A stretch of DNA of 42,673 nt from an uncultured Bacteroidota bacterium (GTDB taxonomy: Bacteria > Bacteroidota > Bacteroidia > Chitinophagales > Chitinophagaceae): assembly GCA_903881585.1 (NCBI GenBank), contig CAIRTW010000036.1:1-42673 (forward strand). The letters run 5' to 3'. The position numbers and the translations under genes are program-made. The notes beneath the pieces were generated by a model. It made no database searches. It was not told where the DNA came from and saw only the letters and a program-made list of their open reading frames with translations. This document shows, in pieces, positions 29,101 to 34,728 of this stretch. How positions within the stretch are numbered: the stretch's first letter is position 1; the number at the start of each line of letters is the position of its first letter.

Positions 29101-29617
29101 ACGTACATAAAATACTCCCCGCGCCCGATCCGCCAGATGTAGCCTGTACCTGCAGCCCCATGATCTGCACCACATCATATCCATCTATGCCATTTACACT
29201 TATGTTTACCGTTAATGTTGTACTGGTAACGCTGCCAGTTATCGTATATACATTTGAACCGGTGATAAACCCGAACGTAACCGGCGACGCCGGATTGAAC
29301 TGCCAGCCCGCCGGAGCAGTAAGCACTACAACATCAGTGCCTGGCCCAAAAATATCGGCGGTGTTCCCTTCCGTAATTGTAATTGCTCCCAGTGTAGTGT
29401 AACCAGGTGCAGTGCCACCCACGGCTTTGCTGCTGCATATAGATGTGCCGCCGCTAGCCGGAGTAACGGTCACAGCAGCGTAGCCCTCGCCGCAAATACA
29501 GCAAAGAATAACCAGCAAAAGGAACCTTATAGCTTTAATACGGTCATTCTTACCTGCAACTACAGCTAAAAATGATCGTAAAGAAAGTTTTCTCATGAAT
29601 AAATTGTTTATAACCAA
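17132..29617 (-). CDS. Giant Ig-like (BIG2-like) tandem-repeat surface protein with T9SS sorting domain
   Basis: A 4161-residue protein in one uninterrupted frame. ATG at 29596 (MRKLSLRSFLAVV...) is the likelier start, giving a long-n-region signal peptide ending near CGEGYAA; 29617 is the longest frame. The N-terminal 635 residues hold a secreted beta-domain, an Ig-like unit with QWYLNG, one isolated copy of the main repeat, and a jelly-roll-like domain (FNSGLGLWTVDN...WALDNVLITG), a fold often used for carbohydrate or protein binding. Residues 637-3709 are 42 tandem ~73-residue repeats. Residues ~3710-4060 hold further Ig-like units with HWYVNG, YRWIKNG and YQWKING. The last ~85 residues (LTLVPNPNNGKFTI to LHFVVRK) are a T9SS type A domain. 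The repeats are Ser/Thr/Gly-rich and nearly uncharged. The likely role is a surface adhesin or extended stalk; no enzymatic domain is seen. Confidence 0.88.
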   Translation of the reverse strand: MVINNLFMRKLSLRSFLAVVAGKNDRIKAIRFLLLVILCCICGEGYAAVTVTPASGGTSICSSKAVGGTAPGYTTLGAITITEGNTADIFGPGTDVVVLTAPAGWQFNPASPVTFGFITGSNVYTITGSVTSTTLTVNISVNGIDGYDVVQIMGLQVQATSGGSGAGSILCTSVTGGTIAGVIPGSGTPNFGSLSLTTPVTPSVSITPSPSGPICAGTNVVFTPNPVNGGATPSFQWYLNGTSLATGATYANTSLTNGNTVYCVMTTSSGCVTTTTGTSGTITMVVNPDPPPVAGSSATCIGGTTPLSDATGGGTWSSSNTGVASVDASGNVSGVAVGTAIITYTAAGCPSAMSFTVNNPPLAPVLSATAATLCSGGVATLVATGTPAPATVLAQTFNSGLGLWTVDNSGGSGMLPGGGWKVCGNGYTNVFGAFFSPDYSAFAMSNADTSPSTSFTSSKLISPVFSLAGYSGATLTFQQAYQYWPSGDFNVDLDISTDGGTSWATIQNFVGPSIGTATGFVGETFSLNAYLGQPNLRIRYYYYTHWGDFWALDNVLITGISSVVMPTWSPGTDLFADAGLTIPYSAGTTDDTVYVHPPSITTTGTIVYTVTATSSGCAAIAHSTVNFTPSPSPITGNMSICVGTFTTLSDITTPGTWTSGDAGIATAVAGTGVISGVAPGIDTITYALGSGCAVTTLVTVNLSPGAISGARGICLGAAGSLSDPSTSGGIWTSSNTGVATIGTGSGVINTVTAGTATITYTIGAGCFTTTVVTVNPLPTSILGTATVCMGQTTNLSDATSGGSWSSGSPAVAATGSGSGTVLGVSTGTAIITYTIGTGCIISRVVTVNPLYPITGVMSVCAGLTTNLTNAVSGGTWSSNNLPVATAAGTGVISGLAQGVATISYVLSTGCTATANFTVNPLPVAISGNAELCVNAVTTLTDATGGGVWSSGNTSIALIGPASGTLAGVSAGTSIITYQLSATGCQIIRIVTVDPLPSAINGTRTVCAGLTTSLSDLPAGGTWSSSDVTIATVASGSGLVTGVAANTAGITYTLPTGCIAAAIVTVNPLPAAILGNLQVCVNGTTGLSDTSPGGTWSSSNGSVATITGSGLGVVTGVSAGTTIITYTLVTGCFITATVTVNPLPGVINGANAVCAGLTINLTDASSGGGWSSGNLLMATIDGTTGIVTGIASGTVAIIYTLPTTCTATKTITVNPLPMTIGGNLAVCAGLTTTLSDGTAGGTWASGNMLVGTVGSSSGTVTGIIAGTVNITYTAATGCITFTNVTVNTLPPAISGTKSICQGATTTLTDATTGGTWLSSNTSTVFIGSSSGFVIGVSSGTSNVSYTDGVTGCVITVVVTINPLPVTISGASNVCTGATITLSDGMSGGTWSSSAASVATVASSGAVTGATPGTVTIIYTLPTGCTASKILTVNQTPSAMTGNMSICQGTAAILSDPYSGGTWTSSNTSVALIGASSGVAVGLSVGTANITYTLAGACVVSIVMTVNLAAGAISGAGSICAGSLTTLTDAIGGGSWASSNTVAASIGPASGIVSGLSTGVTIISYTLTDGCAAGFTMSVNTMPAAITGPATICQGLTSNLTDAVAGGSWSSSNTSVASVGSVTGVVTGVGIGTTTITYGYATGCRVMTSVTVNSQPAPVSGNSNVCLGFTTSFSDGSVGGTWSSSDVGVAAIGSTGLVNTLSVGSTTISYSFPSGCAATRTLFSNPQPSVIDGTTSICAGSVTTLTDSIGSGNWSSSNTAVATIGSSTGLLSGAGGGTSIITYSLGAGCITTTIVTVNLLPSSVSGTAFVCQGFSTSLSDAFGGGGTWSSGDITIATVGSLSGVVNGVGAGMVTITYSLGPGCTLATVVTVNPLPAVITAAANLCYGSSTVMSDATSGGAWSSSNPLVAPIGVSTGIIAGSAIGTVTITYKLGTGCLATSVVTVYPVPVGISGTPFVCTGLTTTLSDATGGGAWSSSNSLIAAVGSATGLLSGMAAGTATISYVLNTGCSVSIAATVNPLPPGITGSGLLCAGTTTNLTDGTPGGAWTSGNTTVAIVASGSGIVTGVAAGTANITYTLPTGCITTAVVTVQPIPAAITGGANVCVGSTITLSDATASGTWSSSNSAVALMVSGSGLLLGVSGGSAVITFVISTGCINTITVSVSALPPTIGGPAGICVGATVVLTDAVAPGTWASSNMGVAAIGSATGNVMGVTAGTTNITYTVPIAPGIGCSTFYALTVNPVPAIVSGSKTVCLGLTTALTDATGGGTWSSSNAGIAAVGTTGIVTGGSAGTATIIYTIPAPTGGGCSASAIVTVNPLPSVITGTFFVCATSTTNLSDASAGGTWSSLNIGVASVSSVTGTVNGNVAGTATIIYTLPTSCIASQVITVNPMPAAISGPAQVCVGSALTLSDAAGTGAWTSSDPIIATINSVSGLLSGASAGTAVITYSLSTGCYVTTMITVNPLPSVITGNPVFCVGLTTNLSDVTPGGAWSSGNAAIATVAAATGVVAGVTAGTDNITYMLPTGCIASVTVTVNTMAGITGNPNVCSGYTTTLSDVTGAGIWSSSTASVATVGSLTGLVSGITSGTSTISYVLGAGCVATTVITVNLLPSSVAGTKVVCTGLVTSLSDAFAGGSWSSSNLVVGTVDAVTGIVRGISAGTTIITYTIGTGCTTFANVTVNPLPANIGGTVEICHGLATTLTDITGGGTWSSSNTSVASIGSTGVVTGAGAGSAIITYTLPTGCLNSIAFLVDPLPSAISGVTQVCAGLTTTLTDAIPGGTWSSVGAGVLSVAGSTGIVTGISTGTALVTYTLPTSCRVTAIVTVSPLPAIITGITNVCAGSTTSLTDITTGGVWSSSNSSVAVVGVGTGTVGGALAGTAVITYMLPTGCVATAGVTVNALPLAIGGIRSVCLGQTTDLSDPSTGGSWSSSSPGIVSIGSSTGIVTGLATGVGIITYALPTGCIIISPVTVNPLPAAITGAADVCAGLTINLSDAFAGGSWSSGTPGTATIGSATGTLTGMSAGTATITYTLSTGCINTTVITVNPLPALITGASALCVGATTIYSDVTAGGTWSPGAGSIATIGGSTGVITGMTAGVAGITYTLGTGCIVAATVTVNPLPAAISGTLHVCAGLTVALSDLSGGGAWSSGSPATGSIGTSGIVTGIAAGTAIITYTFPTGCSATAIVTVNPLPAGIAGVLNVCTGSAVTLSDITGGGNWSITVPAGIASIGSSTGIVTGIAAGTTLITYTLPTGCIATATETVFASPSSITGTLAICAGLTSPLTDATAGGAWTSSNTIAAIVGGTTGVVTGVSSGTSVISYTLGTGCFAVKVVTIDPLPAIISGPSWLCTGVSYSLSDSVSSGSWSSGTPTVAAINASTGLVTGLSTGNAVITYMLSTGCINTVDVTVNASPAGILGVAHVCAGAAVTLSDVSAGGAWSGSDNTIATVGSGSGIVTGVLAGSVSVTYELPTGCTTLALFVVNPLPSVIAGNRSVCLGSVSHFTDTLVGGAWSVATTAIATIGSSSGIATGIALGTTAITYTLPTSCATSTVITVNSYPAAITGSSLVCQGYSIYMSDATSGGTWSSNNPAIASAGSATGIVTGVSGGGTTISYTMPTGCFVTKTVTVNPLFPITGITGLCVGSSYVFSDLAPGGTWSSSTTTVLSVGSASGHANAVASGTTVLSYSLPSGCSAAAIVTVNGLPVSFYVTGGGNYCAGGTGEEVELNGSDTGITYKLYNGTSFVTADTGTGTALIYGPLIPAGTYTVLAVNIITGCSSSMSDSAVIGVTPVSVPSVTVTTTIGDTVCNGSVATFKALPASGGSTPIYHWYVNGVSAGIAGSDSAYSYSPLNGDVISVTMTSDAVCAMPATATASFTVVTTPDVAPSVSISVSPGDSVCATHLATVIPDPVNGGSLPTYRWIKNGINAGWGSTFVYVPSNGDNIFCVIHSNYHCLSIDTAFSSNNVNITVIPLLTPSVSIASYPGTLLAAGQPDTLVATVTSGGTGVTYQWKINGVAVSGAVTDTFIISTLANDDTVSCVTSGGSLCGEVSGTAQVIVHVNNTDVNEVTNDIGELTLVPNPNNGKFTIAGRTGHEDSFISIEITDMLGQVVHNELIKVSNGRFSKQVELTNSLANGIYLFTISQGDVPDSLERKKHVLHFVVRK
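18491..27709 (-). repeat. 42-copy tandem repeat array (about 219 bp, 73 codons per unit)
   Basis: I counted 42 consecutive units between GNMSICVG and FYVTG. The consensus runs VCxGxTTxLSD, GGxWSSSN, VAxIGSxTGxVTGV, AGTAxITYTLPTGC, then VTVNPLPxxITG. All 42 units keep a Cys near the start, a Trp after the GG, and a second Cys about 45 residues later; the Asp in [ST]D is kept in 41 and is Asn in unit 4. Unit length varies by only a few residues; units 22 and 23 carry small insertions before the second Cys (PIAPGIGC, PAPTGGGC). Units are clearly diverged from each other in sequence, so this is not a recent duplication or an assembly collapse. The fold is probably a bacterial Ig-like (BIG2-like) beta sandwich with one disulfide. 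Confidence 0.88.
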
Positions 29618-29671
29618 ACATTAAACACTGTCTGGCCCACCACCACATAACCCTATCGTTACATACCGCCA

Positions 29672-29679
29672 CAAAGATA
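29672..29679 (-). promoter_or_regulatory. Candidate -7 promoter box for the giant repeat protein gene
   Basis: On the minus strand TATCTTTG matches the Bacteroidota TAnnTTTG consensus. It would leave a leader of roughly 50-75 bases before the ATG at 29617 or 29596. No convincing TTG element lies 19 bases upstream, so the call rests on the -7 box and position alone. Confidence 0.45.
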
Positions 29680-29899
29680 GCAAATTAAGTAATACGATAT
29701 ATAATCCGACCTATAAATATATCAGCAAATATTCAGCCAGAAAAATGGTGAACGGCTGCACAACATCTACCCTGCCATAGTGGAAATTAAAAACTGCGAT
29801 AAACATCCTAAAAACCACCCATCCTGAAAATCTTACTCACGATTAACCTTTATTAACCTCTCTGCGCCCAAAAATAAATGGTAAACTGCCAACTTTTGT

Positions 29900-29907
29900 T
29901 ATTTTTG
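29900..29907 (+). promoter_or_regulatory. Candidate -7 promoter box for the DUF2723 gene
   Basis: TATTTTTG matches the TAnnTTTG consensus 20 bases before the ATG at 29928, implying a very short leader. The -33 TTG element is not evident. Confidence 0.45.
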
Positions 29908-29927
29908 TCGCTCTCTAATAATATATC

Positions 29928-32900
29928 ATGAACTATCGTAAAATCAATAACATCACAGGTTGGATCACCGGTGCAATCGCTTTTATTGTTTATTTAAAAA
30001 CTATGGAGCCCACCGTTAGCTTTTGGGACTGTGGCGAATTCCTCTCCTGTGCATACAAACTGGAAGTAGGCCACTCACCGGGGGCGCCATTCTTCATGAT
30101 GATGCAGCGCGTATGCTCACTATTTGCACCGGGCAGCACTGCCACCGGCGCGGCATCTGTAAGTACGCTGGGCACTGTTGGCGCAGCAACCATGATCAAC
30201 GCATTTTCTGCGCTCACCAGCGCACTGTCGATACTCTTCCTTTTCTGGACTATCTCCCATTTCGCTAAAAAGCTCGTAGTTGAAGGCAAAGCTGAGCCGG
30301 ATAACAACCAGATCACTGTTATTATGGGTGCAGCCCTGGTTGGCGCACTGGCTTACACTTTCTCAGATACATTCTGGTTTTCAGCAGTTGAGGCGGAAGT
30401 ATATGGTACTTCTTCTTTCTTTACAGCCATTACCTTCTGGGCGGTGCTCAAGTGGGAAGACGTAGCAGATAATAAACATGCCGACAGGTGGCTGGTGCTC
30501 ATCGCCTATCTCGTAGGTGTATCCGTATGTGTTCACCTGCTCAACCTTCTTACTATTCCGGCGGTAGCAATGGTCTATTATTTCAGGCGCTACCAGGCTA
30601 CATGGCTGGGAACCATACTGGCTTTTATAGTTGGCTGTGTCGTACTTGGTTTTGTTCAGTTTGGTGTTATACAGTATATTCCCCGGCTGGCATCTGTTTT
30701 TGATGTTGCCTTCACAAATAATTTCGGAGCTTCGTTTGACACCGGCGCCGTTTTCTTCCTGGTGCTTGTTACGGCTGTACTTGTTTTTCTGTTGTTCCTT
30801 GCCAAAAAGAAATCGTGGCCCGCACTGCACACCAGCACATTGTGCATTATATTTATAATTATAGGATATTCAGCTTACTTTTCAGCCATTATCCGTTCCC
30901 GTGCCGATGTTCCGATCGACATGACAAACCCCGACAACCCCATCAGCTTCCTTGATTATGTGGACCGGGAGCAGTTTGGCTCGCAGCCACTGTTCTTCGG
31001 CCAGTATTACAATAGCAACTATACTGAACTGGATACATCTAAGAAACTATACGCCCAAAACAAAATAAATGGGAAAGATGTATACGAAACAGTTGGTAAG
31101 AAAATGGAGGCTATCTATGGTACCGATCAGAACGGAGTTAGCCAAAGCCATTTCTTCCCTCGTATCTATGATGGTAACGACCCCGGACACGTAAGGTTTT
31201 ACAAGAGCTTCCTGGGGCTGGATGACAAAGACGAGCCCGGCTTCAGCGATAATATGAAGTATTTCTTCGGCTACCAGATGAACTGGATGTGGTGGCGCTT
31301 CTTCATGTGGAACTTCGCTGGCCGCCAGAATGACGTGGAAGGCCAGTGCGACCCGCAGCGTGGCAACTGGATTTCCGGTATCACTTTTATTGACCAGATG
31401 AGGGGCCTCGGTGATTCAGACAAGATGGGCTCCGGTTTAAGTGACAATGATGCACATAATAAGTTATACTTCCTGCCATTTATACTTGGCGTCCTTGGCC
31501 TGGTGTTCCAGTTCAACAAGAACAAGAAAGACGGTATTGTTGTCATGACCATGTTCTTCTTCACAGGTGCGGCAATAGGTATCTATCTGAATATGCCGCC
31601 ATTACAGCCCCGCGAACGTGATTACGCATTCGCAGGATGTACCTATACATTCGCTATATGGATAGGGCTTGGTGTGCTAATGGTGCATCAATGGTTCCGG
31701 AAGCTAACGCAAAGTCCTGCGGCTGCCTATGGCGCTATTGCCCTGTGCCTGGTTGCGGTACCAGCGCTTATGGCCAATGTAGAATGGAAAGACCACGACC
31801 GCTCTAAGAAAACCCTGGCCCGTGCAGTGGCCTTTAATACACTGTCTTGCTGTGCGCCAAATGCGGTGCTGTTCACCTTTGGTGATAACCAGACCTACCC
31901 GCTATGGTACATGCAGGAAGTGGAAGGATTCCGTAAAGACGTCCGTATCATCAATACCAGCCTGCTGGGCATTGATTGGTATATCGATCAGCTCAATTAC
32001 AAGGTTAATGACGCAGACGCCGTACCCATGATCTGGAAAAGAGAAGATTACATAGGCGACAGGCACAACTACGTGCAGTATTATGATAATCCGGCTAAGA
32101 AGATACCGAAGGACCAGTTTTTCAATCTTAGCGAGGTTTGCAACTTCATTATCAGCAAAGACCCGCAGAATATGGCGGGCCGCAGAGGCGGAGATGAGGT
32201 GAATTACATTCCGCTGAAGAACTTCTTTGTACCATCACTTAGCAAGGAAGAGTTAGTAAAGAGAGGCCTCATAAACGCCGCCGATTCAAACCGCGTTGTT
32301 TCTGAAATGAAGTGGGCTTATCCTAAGTCTGCGGCACAGAAAGGCGACCTGGCTATATTGAATATCATTGCAGCAGTTGCAAATGAAGGCTGGCAGCGCC
32401 CGCTGTATTTCGATGCAGGTCTGCGCACAGGCGATTATGGTGGCACCGGCTATTACCTCCATATGGAAGGACTGGTTTACCGCCTTATGCCATTTAAGTA
32501 CAATGACTCGGTGAAAGTGAACGCCCAGGTATTGGGAAGCATCAACACCCAGAAGGGTTATGATATGTTCATGAACAAATTCATCTGGGGCGGCGCCGAA
32601 AGGAACGACGTTTATTTTGATGAGCCTAACCGCCATGAGTTTGTGACCTACCGTATGGATGGTGCATTCCTGGCCAACCAGCTCGCAGCCGACGGTCAGA
32701 AAGACAAGGCAGTACAGGTACTGGATAAGGTGATGGCAGGCATCACAGAACACTCTTACTCATACGATTATACAGGCTACTTCATTGCAGCTTCCTACTA
32801 CAGGGCTGGTGCCCTGGCCAAGGCCGACAGCCTGAGCAGCAAAATAATGCGCAATGCAGATGTGGACCTGGCTTGGTGGGCTACCCTGCCCGATGGCAGC

Positions 32901-33269
32901 AAGATGGCGCAGAACGATGACGTAAGGCAGCAATTCCAGATCATGCAGTCGCTCGCGCAAATGGCTTCGCAAAATGGCGATGCAGCCACCGCAAAGTCAC
33001 TGGCAAACAGGATAGTAGGCCACGCAGAAAACTACGTGAGCTGGGTTGGTGGCCTTTCTGCGGAAAGCAGGGGGGCTATGGCTGATGATGTAAAACAAAA
33101 ATTCTATGTCATGCAGTCGCTCGCGCAAATGGAAGCCATGTCTGGCGACACCACATCTGCAAAACAAATAGGTATGAAGATGCAGAACCTTGCCCCTAAA
33201 GTAAGGGAGCTGCTCAATACCAAAAACAGCGGTGGAGGCCCCCAGCAGCAACAAGATGATGAACAATAA
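29928..33269 (+). CDS. DUF2723 (TMEM260-like O-mannosyltransferase family) membrane protein
   Basis: Large polytopic protein of 1113 residues. Residues ~10-620 contain about eleven hydrophobic segments and begin with the DUF2723 signature EPTVSFWDCGEF (27-38) followed by VGHSPGAPFFMM. The acidic residues D34 and E37 lie in the first external loop, where GT-C glycosyltransferases place catalytic carboxylates. The family (Pfam DUF2723) includes vertebrate TMEM260, which O-mannosylates Ig-like IPT domains; activity of bacterial members is inferred. A soluble C-terminal half (~640-1113) includes a TPR-like region with two ~56-residue repeats, and the protein ends in a Gln/Asp-rich tail. Length is normal for Bacteroidota members. 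It is divergent from the giant Ig-like repeat protein and is followed by a strong intrinsic terminator, so it is probably monocistronic. Confidence 0.88.
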   Translation: MNYRKINNITGWITGAIAFIVYLKTMEPTVSFWDCGEFLSCAYKLEVGHSPGAPFFMMMQRVCSLFAPGSTATGAASVSTLGTVGAATMINAFSALTSALSILFLFWTISHFAKKLVVEGKAEPDNNQITVIMGAALVGALAYTFSDTFWFSAVEAEVYGTSSFFTAITFWAVLKWEDVADNKHADRWLVLIAYLVGVSVCVHLLNLLTIPAVAMVYYFRRYQATWLGTILAFIVGCVVLGFVQFGVIQYIPRLASVFDVAFTNNFGASFDTGAVFFLVLVTAVLVFLLFLAKKKSWPALHTSTLCIIFIIIGYSAYFSAIIRSRADVPIDMTNPDNPISFLDYVDREQFGSQPLFFGQYYNSNYTELDTSKKLYAQNKINGKDVYETVGKKMEAIYGTDQNGVSQSHFFPRIYDGNDPGHVRFYKSFLGLDDKDEPGFSDNMKYFFGYQMNWMWWRFFMWNFAGRQNDVEGQCDPQRGNWISGITFIDQMRGLGDSDKMGSGLSDNDAHNKLYFLPFILGVLGLVFQFNKNKKDGIVVMTMFFFTGAAIGIYLNMPPLQPRERDYAFAGCTYTFAIWIGLGVLMVHQWFRKLTQSPAAAYGAIALCLVAVPALMANVEWKDHDRSKKTLARAVAFNTLSCCAPNAVLFTFGDNQTYPLWYMQEVEGFRKDVRIINTSLLGIDWYIDQLNYKVNDADAVPMIWKREDYIGDRHNYVQYYDNPAKKIPKDQFFNLSEVCNFIISKDPQNMAGRRGGDEVNYIPLKNFFVPSLSKEELVKRGLINAADSNRVVSEMKWAYPKSAAQKGDLAILNIIAAVANEGWQRPLYFDAGLRTGDYGGTGYYLHMEGLVYRLMPFKYNDSVKVNAQVLGSINTQKGYDMFMNKFIWGGAERNDVYFDEPNRHEFVTYRMDGAFLANQLAADGQKDKAVQVLDKVMAGITEHSYSYDYTGYFIAASYYRAGALAKADSLSSKIMRNADVDLAWWATLPDGSKMAQNDDVRQQFQIMQSLAQMASQNGDAATAKSLANRIVGHAENYVSWVGGLSAESRGAMADDVKQKFYVMQSLAQMEAMSGDTTSAKQIGMKMQNLAPKVRELLNTKNSGGGPQQQQDDEQ
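32941..33132 (+). repeat. 24-bp direct repeat inside the DUF2723 gene
   Basis: The same 24 bases (beginning TCATGCAGTCGC) occur at 32941-32964 and 33109-33132, spaced 168 bases or exactly 56 codons. They encode MQSLAQM in both copies, within DDV(R/K)Q(Q/K)F...GD..(T/S)AK units. This marks an in-frame duplication of a helical TPR-like unit. Confidence 0.8.
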
Positions 33270-33288
33270 AATAACGAATTGAAATACG

Positions 33289-33320
33289 AATACCCTCGCA
33301 AGTGCGGGGGTATTTTTTTT
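33289..33320 (+). terminator. Intrinsic terminator after the DUF2723 gene
   Basis: AATACCCTCGC (33289-33299) pairs with GCGGGGGTATT (33304-33314) with a single G-T wobble and a four-base loop, and the T run extends to 33320. It lies 19 bases after the stop. This is a textbook Rho-independent terminator. Confidence 0.88.
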
Positions 33321-33331
33321 GCATCTTACAT

Positions 33332-33355
33332 AGGGGCTGTAAATTTTCAGCCCCT
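33332..33355. other. Hairpin between convergent genes
   Basis: AGGGGCTG (33332-33339) and CAGCCCCT (33348-33355) pair perfectly around an AT-rich 8-base loop. It lies 33 bases downstream of the stop of the minus-strand beta-barrel gene. It lacks a T run on the minus side, so it is either a weak terminator or an mRNA 3'-end stabiliser. Confidence 0.5.
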
Positions 33356-33388
33356 GCGTAGCGCACCGCCACCACCAATGGCAAATGC

Positions 33389-34093
33389 TCACTCACTACG
33401 ATTCAACCTACGGCGTTTTATCTTATCATGCAGTACAACACTAAGCCATGGGGTAACAAGATTCCCGCTGAGGCCGGACTGGTAATGGTAAATATTATTA
33501 CTTTGTTCTTCAACAGTGACATAATACGTATTGTATCCAGACAACAACAATGTGTATTGTATATTCAATTCCAGCGTCACATAGAAGTCTTTGTCAGTCT
33601 GCCCACCGAAACACCAGGCCACTCCTAAATTCATTTCAGGGAATAGCTTCCTGATATTTGCGGTGGAATCAATGGTAGTTTCCCTGATTTGGTTGCCGCT
33701 GGGAGCAGTACCCGTTGCCATACAGTAACATAAACCAATTCCCCCGCTGATCAACCAATGTCTGCCATTTGAAATATCTGGTATAAAATGCTCCGACACA
33801 ACGGCCCTAAACTGGTTTACATTAAGAGCGGCTATATTATTCCCGGATTCTTGTAGTGGTAATCTTACCCGGTCATACCCTATCGCCAGTCCTGGGAAGA
33901 ACTGCAGGTCTTCAGGCTCATAGGATACCTCCACATGCCCGCCAAAACTTAACTGCCCCGAATTAAGAATTTTACTCCTTGCCAGAACCTCAGGATAACC
34001 TAATCCGCCACCGGAGGCTATTTCTATTTGCGCTTGACAAATAGTGGAAAAACAAAAAAATAATGCATTCAACGAGCACACATATTTTGTCAT
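33389..34093 (-). CDS. Putative outer-membrane beta-barrel protein, function unknown
   Basis: A 234-residue exported protein. The N-terminus (MTKYVCSLNALFFCFSTICQAQ) is a signal peptide ending in a typical AQ cleavage region. The remainder alternates short hydrophobic/aromatic strands with polar turns (FFPGLAIGYDRVRL, HWLISGGIGLCYCM, DFYVTLELNIQYTLLLSGY, LVTPWLSVVLHDKI), as in small outer-membrane barrels. The end is unusually basic (KIKRRRLNRSE) rather than a terminal aromatic strand. No named family is recognised. It is convergent with the DUF2723 gene, separated by two hairpins, and its upstream side holds a dispersed repeat copy at 34172. Confidence 0.65.
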   Translation of the reverse strand: MTKYVCSLNALFFCFSTICQAQIEIASGGGLGYPEVLARSKILNSGQLSFGGHVEVSYEPEDLQFFPGLAIGYDRVRLPLQESGNNIAALNVNQFRAVVSEHFIPDISNGRHWLISGGIGLCYCMATGTAPSGNQIRETTIDSTANIRKLFPEMNLGVAWCFGGQTDKDFYVTLELNIQYTLLLSGYNTYYVTVEEQSNNIYHYQSGLSGNLVTPWLSVVLHDKIKRRRLNRSE

Positions 34094-34171
34094 ACTCTTC
34101 AGTAAACGGTTTTATTATCTTTTTGTTGCAAAACACGAATTGTGCTTTATTGACAAAGCACTATACTTGTT

Positions 34172-34196
34172 TGTCATGCTGAGGCACGAAGCATCT
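34172..34196 (+). repeat. Dispersed 25-nt intergenic repeat, copy 1
   Basis: Begins TGTCATGCTGAGG and ends GAAGCATCT. It is the reverse complement, with two mismatches, of the copy at 34704-34728. It matches the TGTCATGCTGA-type intergenic element I know as widespread in Bacteroidota genomes. Confidence 0.75.
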
Positions 34197-34250
34197 TTGC
34201 TCACGCATACGCCGTCCTTATCGACGCGTGAACACCCCCACTTACCTGCA

Positions 34251-34559
34251 TCACCATTGCAGATTTAAAAAATCCCACTTTGGATTAACGCTCGTTATCA
34301 GCGTTTCCTTCTTAGCCCTTGTCCAGCCCTTTATTTCCTTTTCACGGGCAATAGCATCCTGGATGTATTGAAACCGTTTTACATAAAGAACATAAATGCA
34401 ATTATACTTACCCGCAAAAGTTCTCTTTTCTCCATATGCATCAGCTTTATGTTGTTCAAGCCGGTTCTCTATGGAGTTGGTAACACCAGCATAGAAAACA
34501 TTTTTGTTTACATTAGTGATGATGTAAACGTAGTAATTATGAGTACCTAATGCCTTCAT
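34251..34559 (-). CDS. GIY-YIG nuclease family protein
   Basis: A 102-residue single-domain GIY-YIG protein of the short UPF0213/COG2827-like type. Visible landmarks are YYVYIITN (residues ~9-16), VFYAGVTNSIENRLEQHK with the conserved Arg at about 33 and His at about 37, and an E in the REKEIKGW segment that supplies the metal-binding Glu. Canonical YIG is replaced by YAG. Proteins of this size are probably single-strand-specific or structure-specific endonucleases, but most are uncharacterised. It stands alone between two unrelated genes and is flanked on both sides by copies of a 25-nt repeat in opposite orientation. Confidence 0.85.
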   Translation of the reverse strand: MKALGTHNYYVYIITNVNKNVFYAGVTNSIENRLEQHKADAYGEKRTFAGKYNCIYVLYVKRFQYIQDAIAREKEIKGWTRAKKETLITSVNPKWDFLNLQW

Positions 34560-34614
34560 ATGTTTTTAGCATCATACTTGAGCATACAAATTAAACAACT
34601 TTCACATTGCATAC

Positions 34615-34639
34615 AGATGCTTCGTGCCTGCCAATGACA
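34615..34639 (-). repeat. Dispersed 25-nt intergenic repeat, copy 2 (inverted)
   Basis: Begins AGATGCTTCGTGCC and ends ATGACA. It equals the reverse complement of copy 1 except for four bases in its centre. Confidence 0.65.
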
Positions 34640-34703
34640 AATATTTTAGGTACATAATAATCAATGTATTTTGTGCCCATCAGAATTTACCCCGTGCGAG
34701 TAT

Positions 34704-34728
34704 AGATGCTTCCTGCGTCAGCATGACA
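34704..34728 (-). repeat. Dispersed 25-nt intergenic repeat, copy 3 (inverted)
   Basis: Begins AGATGCTTCCTGCG and ends CAGCATGACA. It differs from the reverse complement of copy 1 at only two positions. Confidence 0.7.

Larger units (their letters stand above)
29618..29927. promoter_or_regulatory. Divergent intergenic region between the giant and DUF2723 genes
   Basis: This 310-base AT-rich spacer separates two divergently transcribed genes. It holds a candidate -7 box for each direction (29672-29679 minus, 29900-29907 plus) and no open frame worth calling. A TTTATTAACC/TTAACC direct repeat occurs at about 29845-29860. I see no tRNA, riboswitch or strong hairpin in it. Confidence 0.55.

Noticed and set aside
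17291-29402. Dozens of 60-175 residue open frames on the plus strand opposite the giant gene
   Set aside because: They repeat with the same period as the 42-unit array and are mirror frames of its biased codons (MPVTIPV..., LLLHVPP...). They lack independent starts, promoters or family features.
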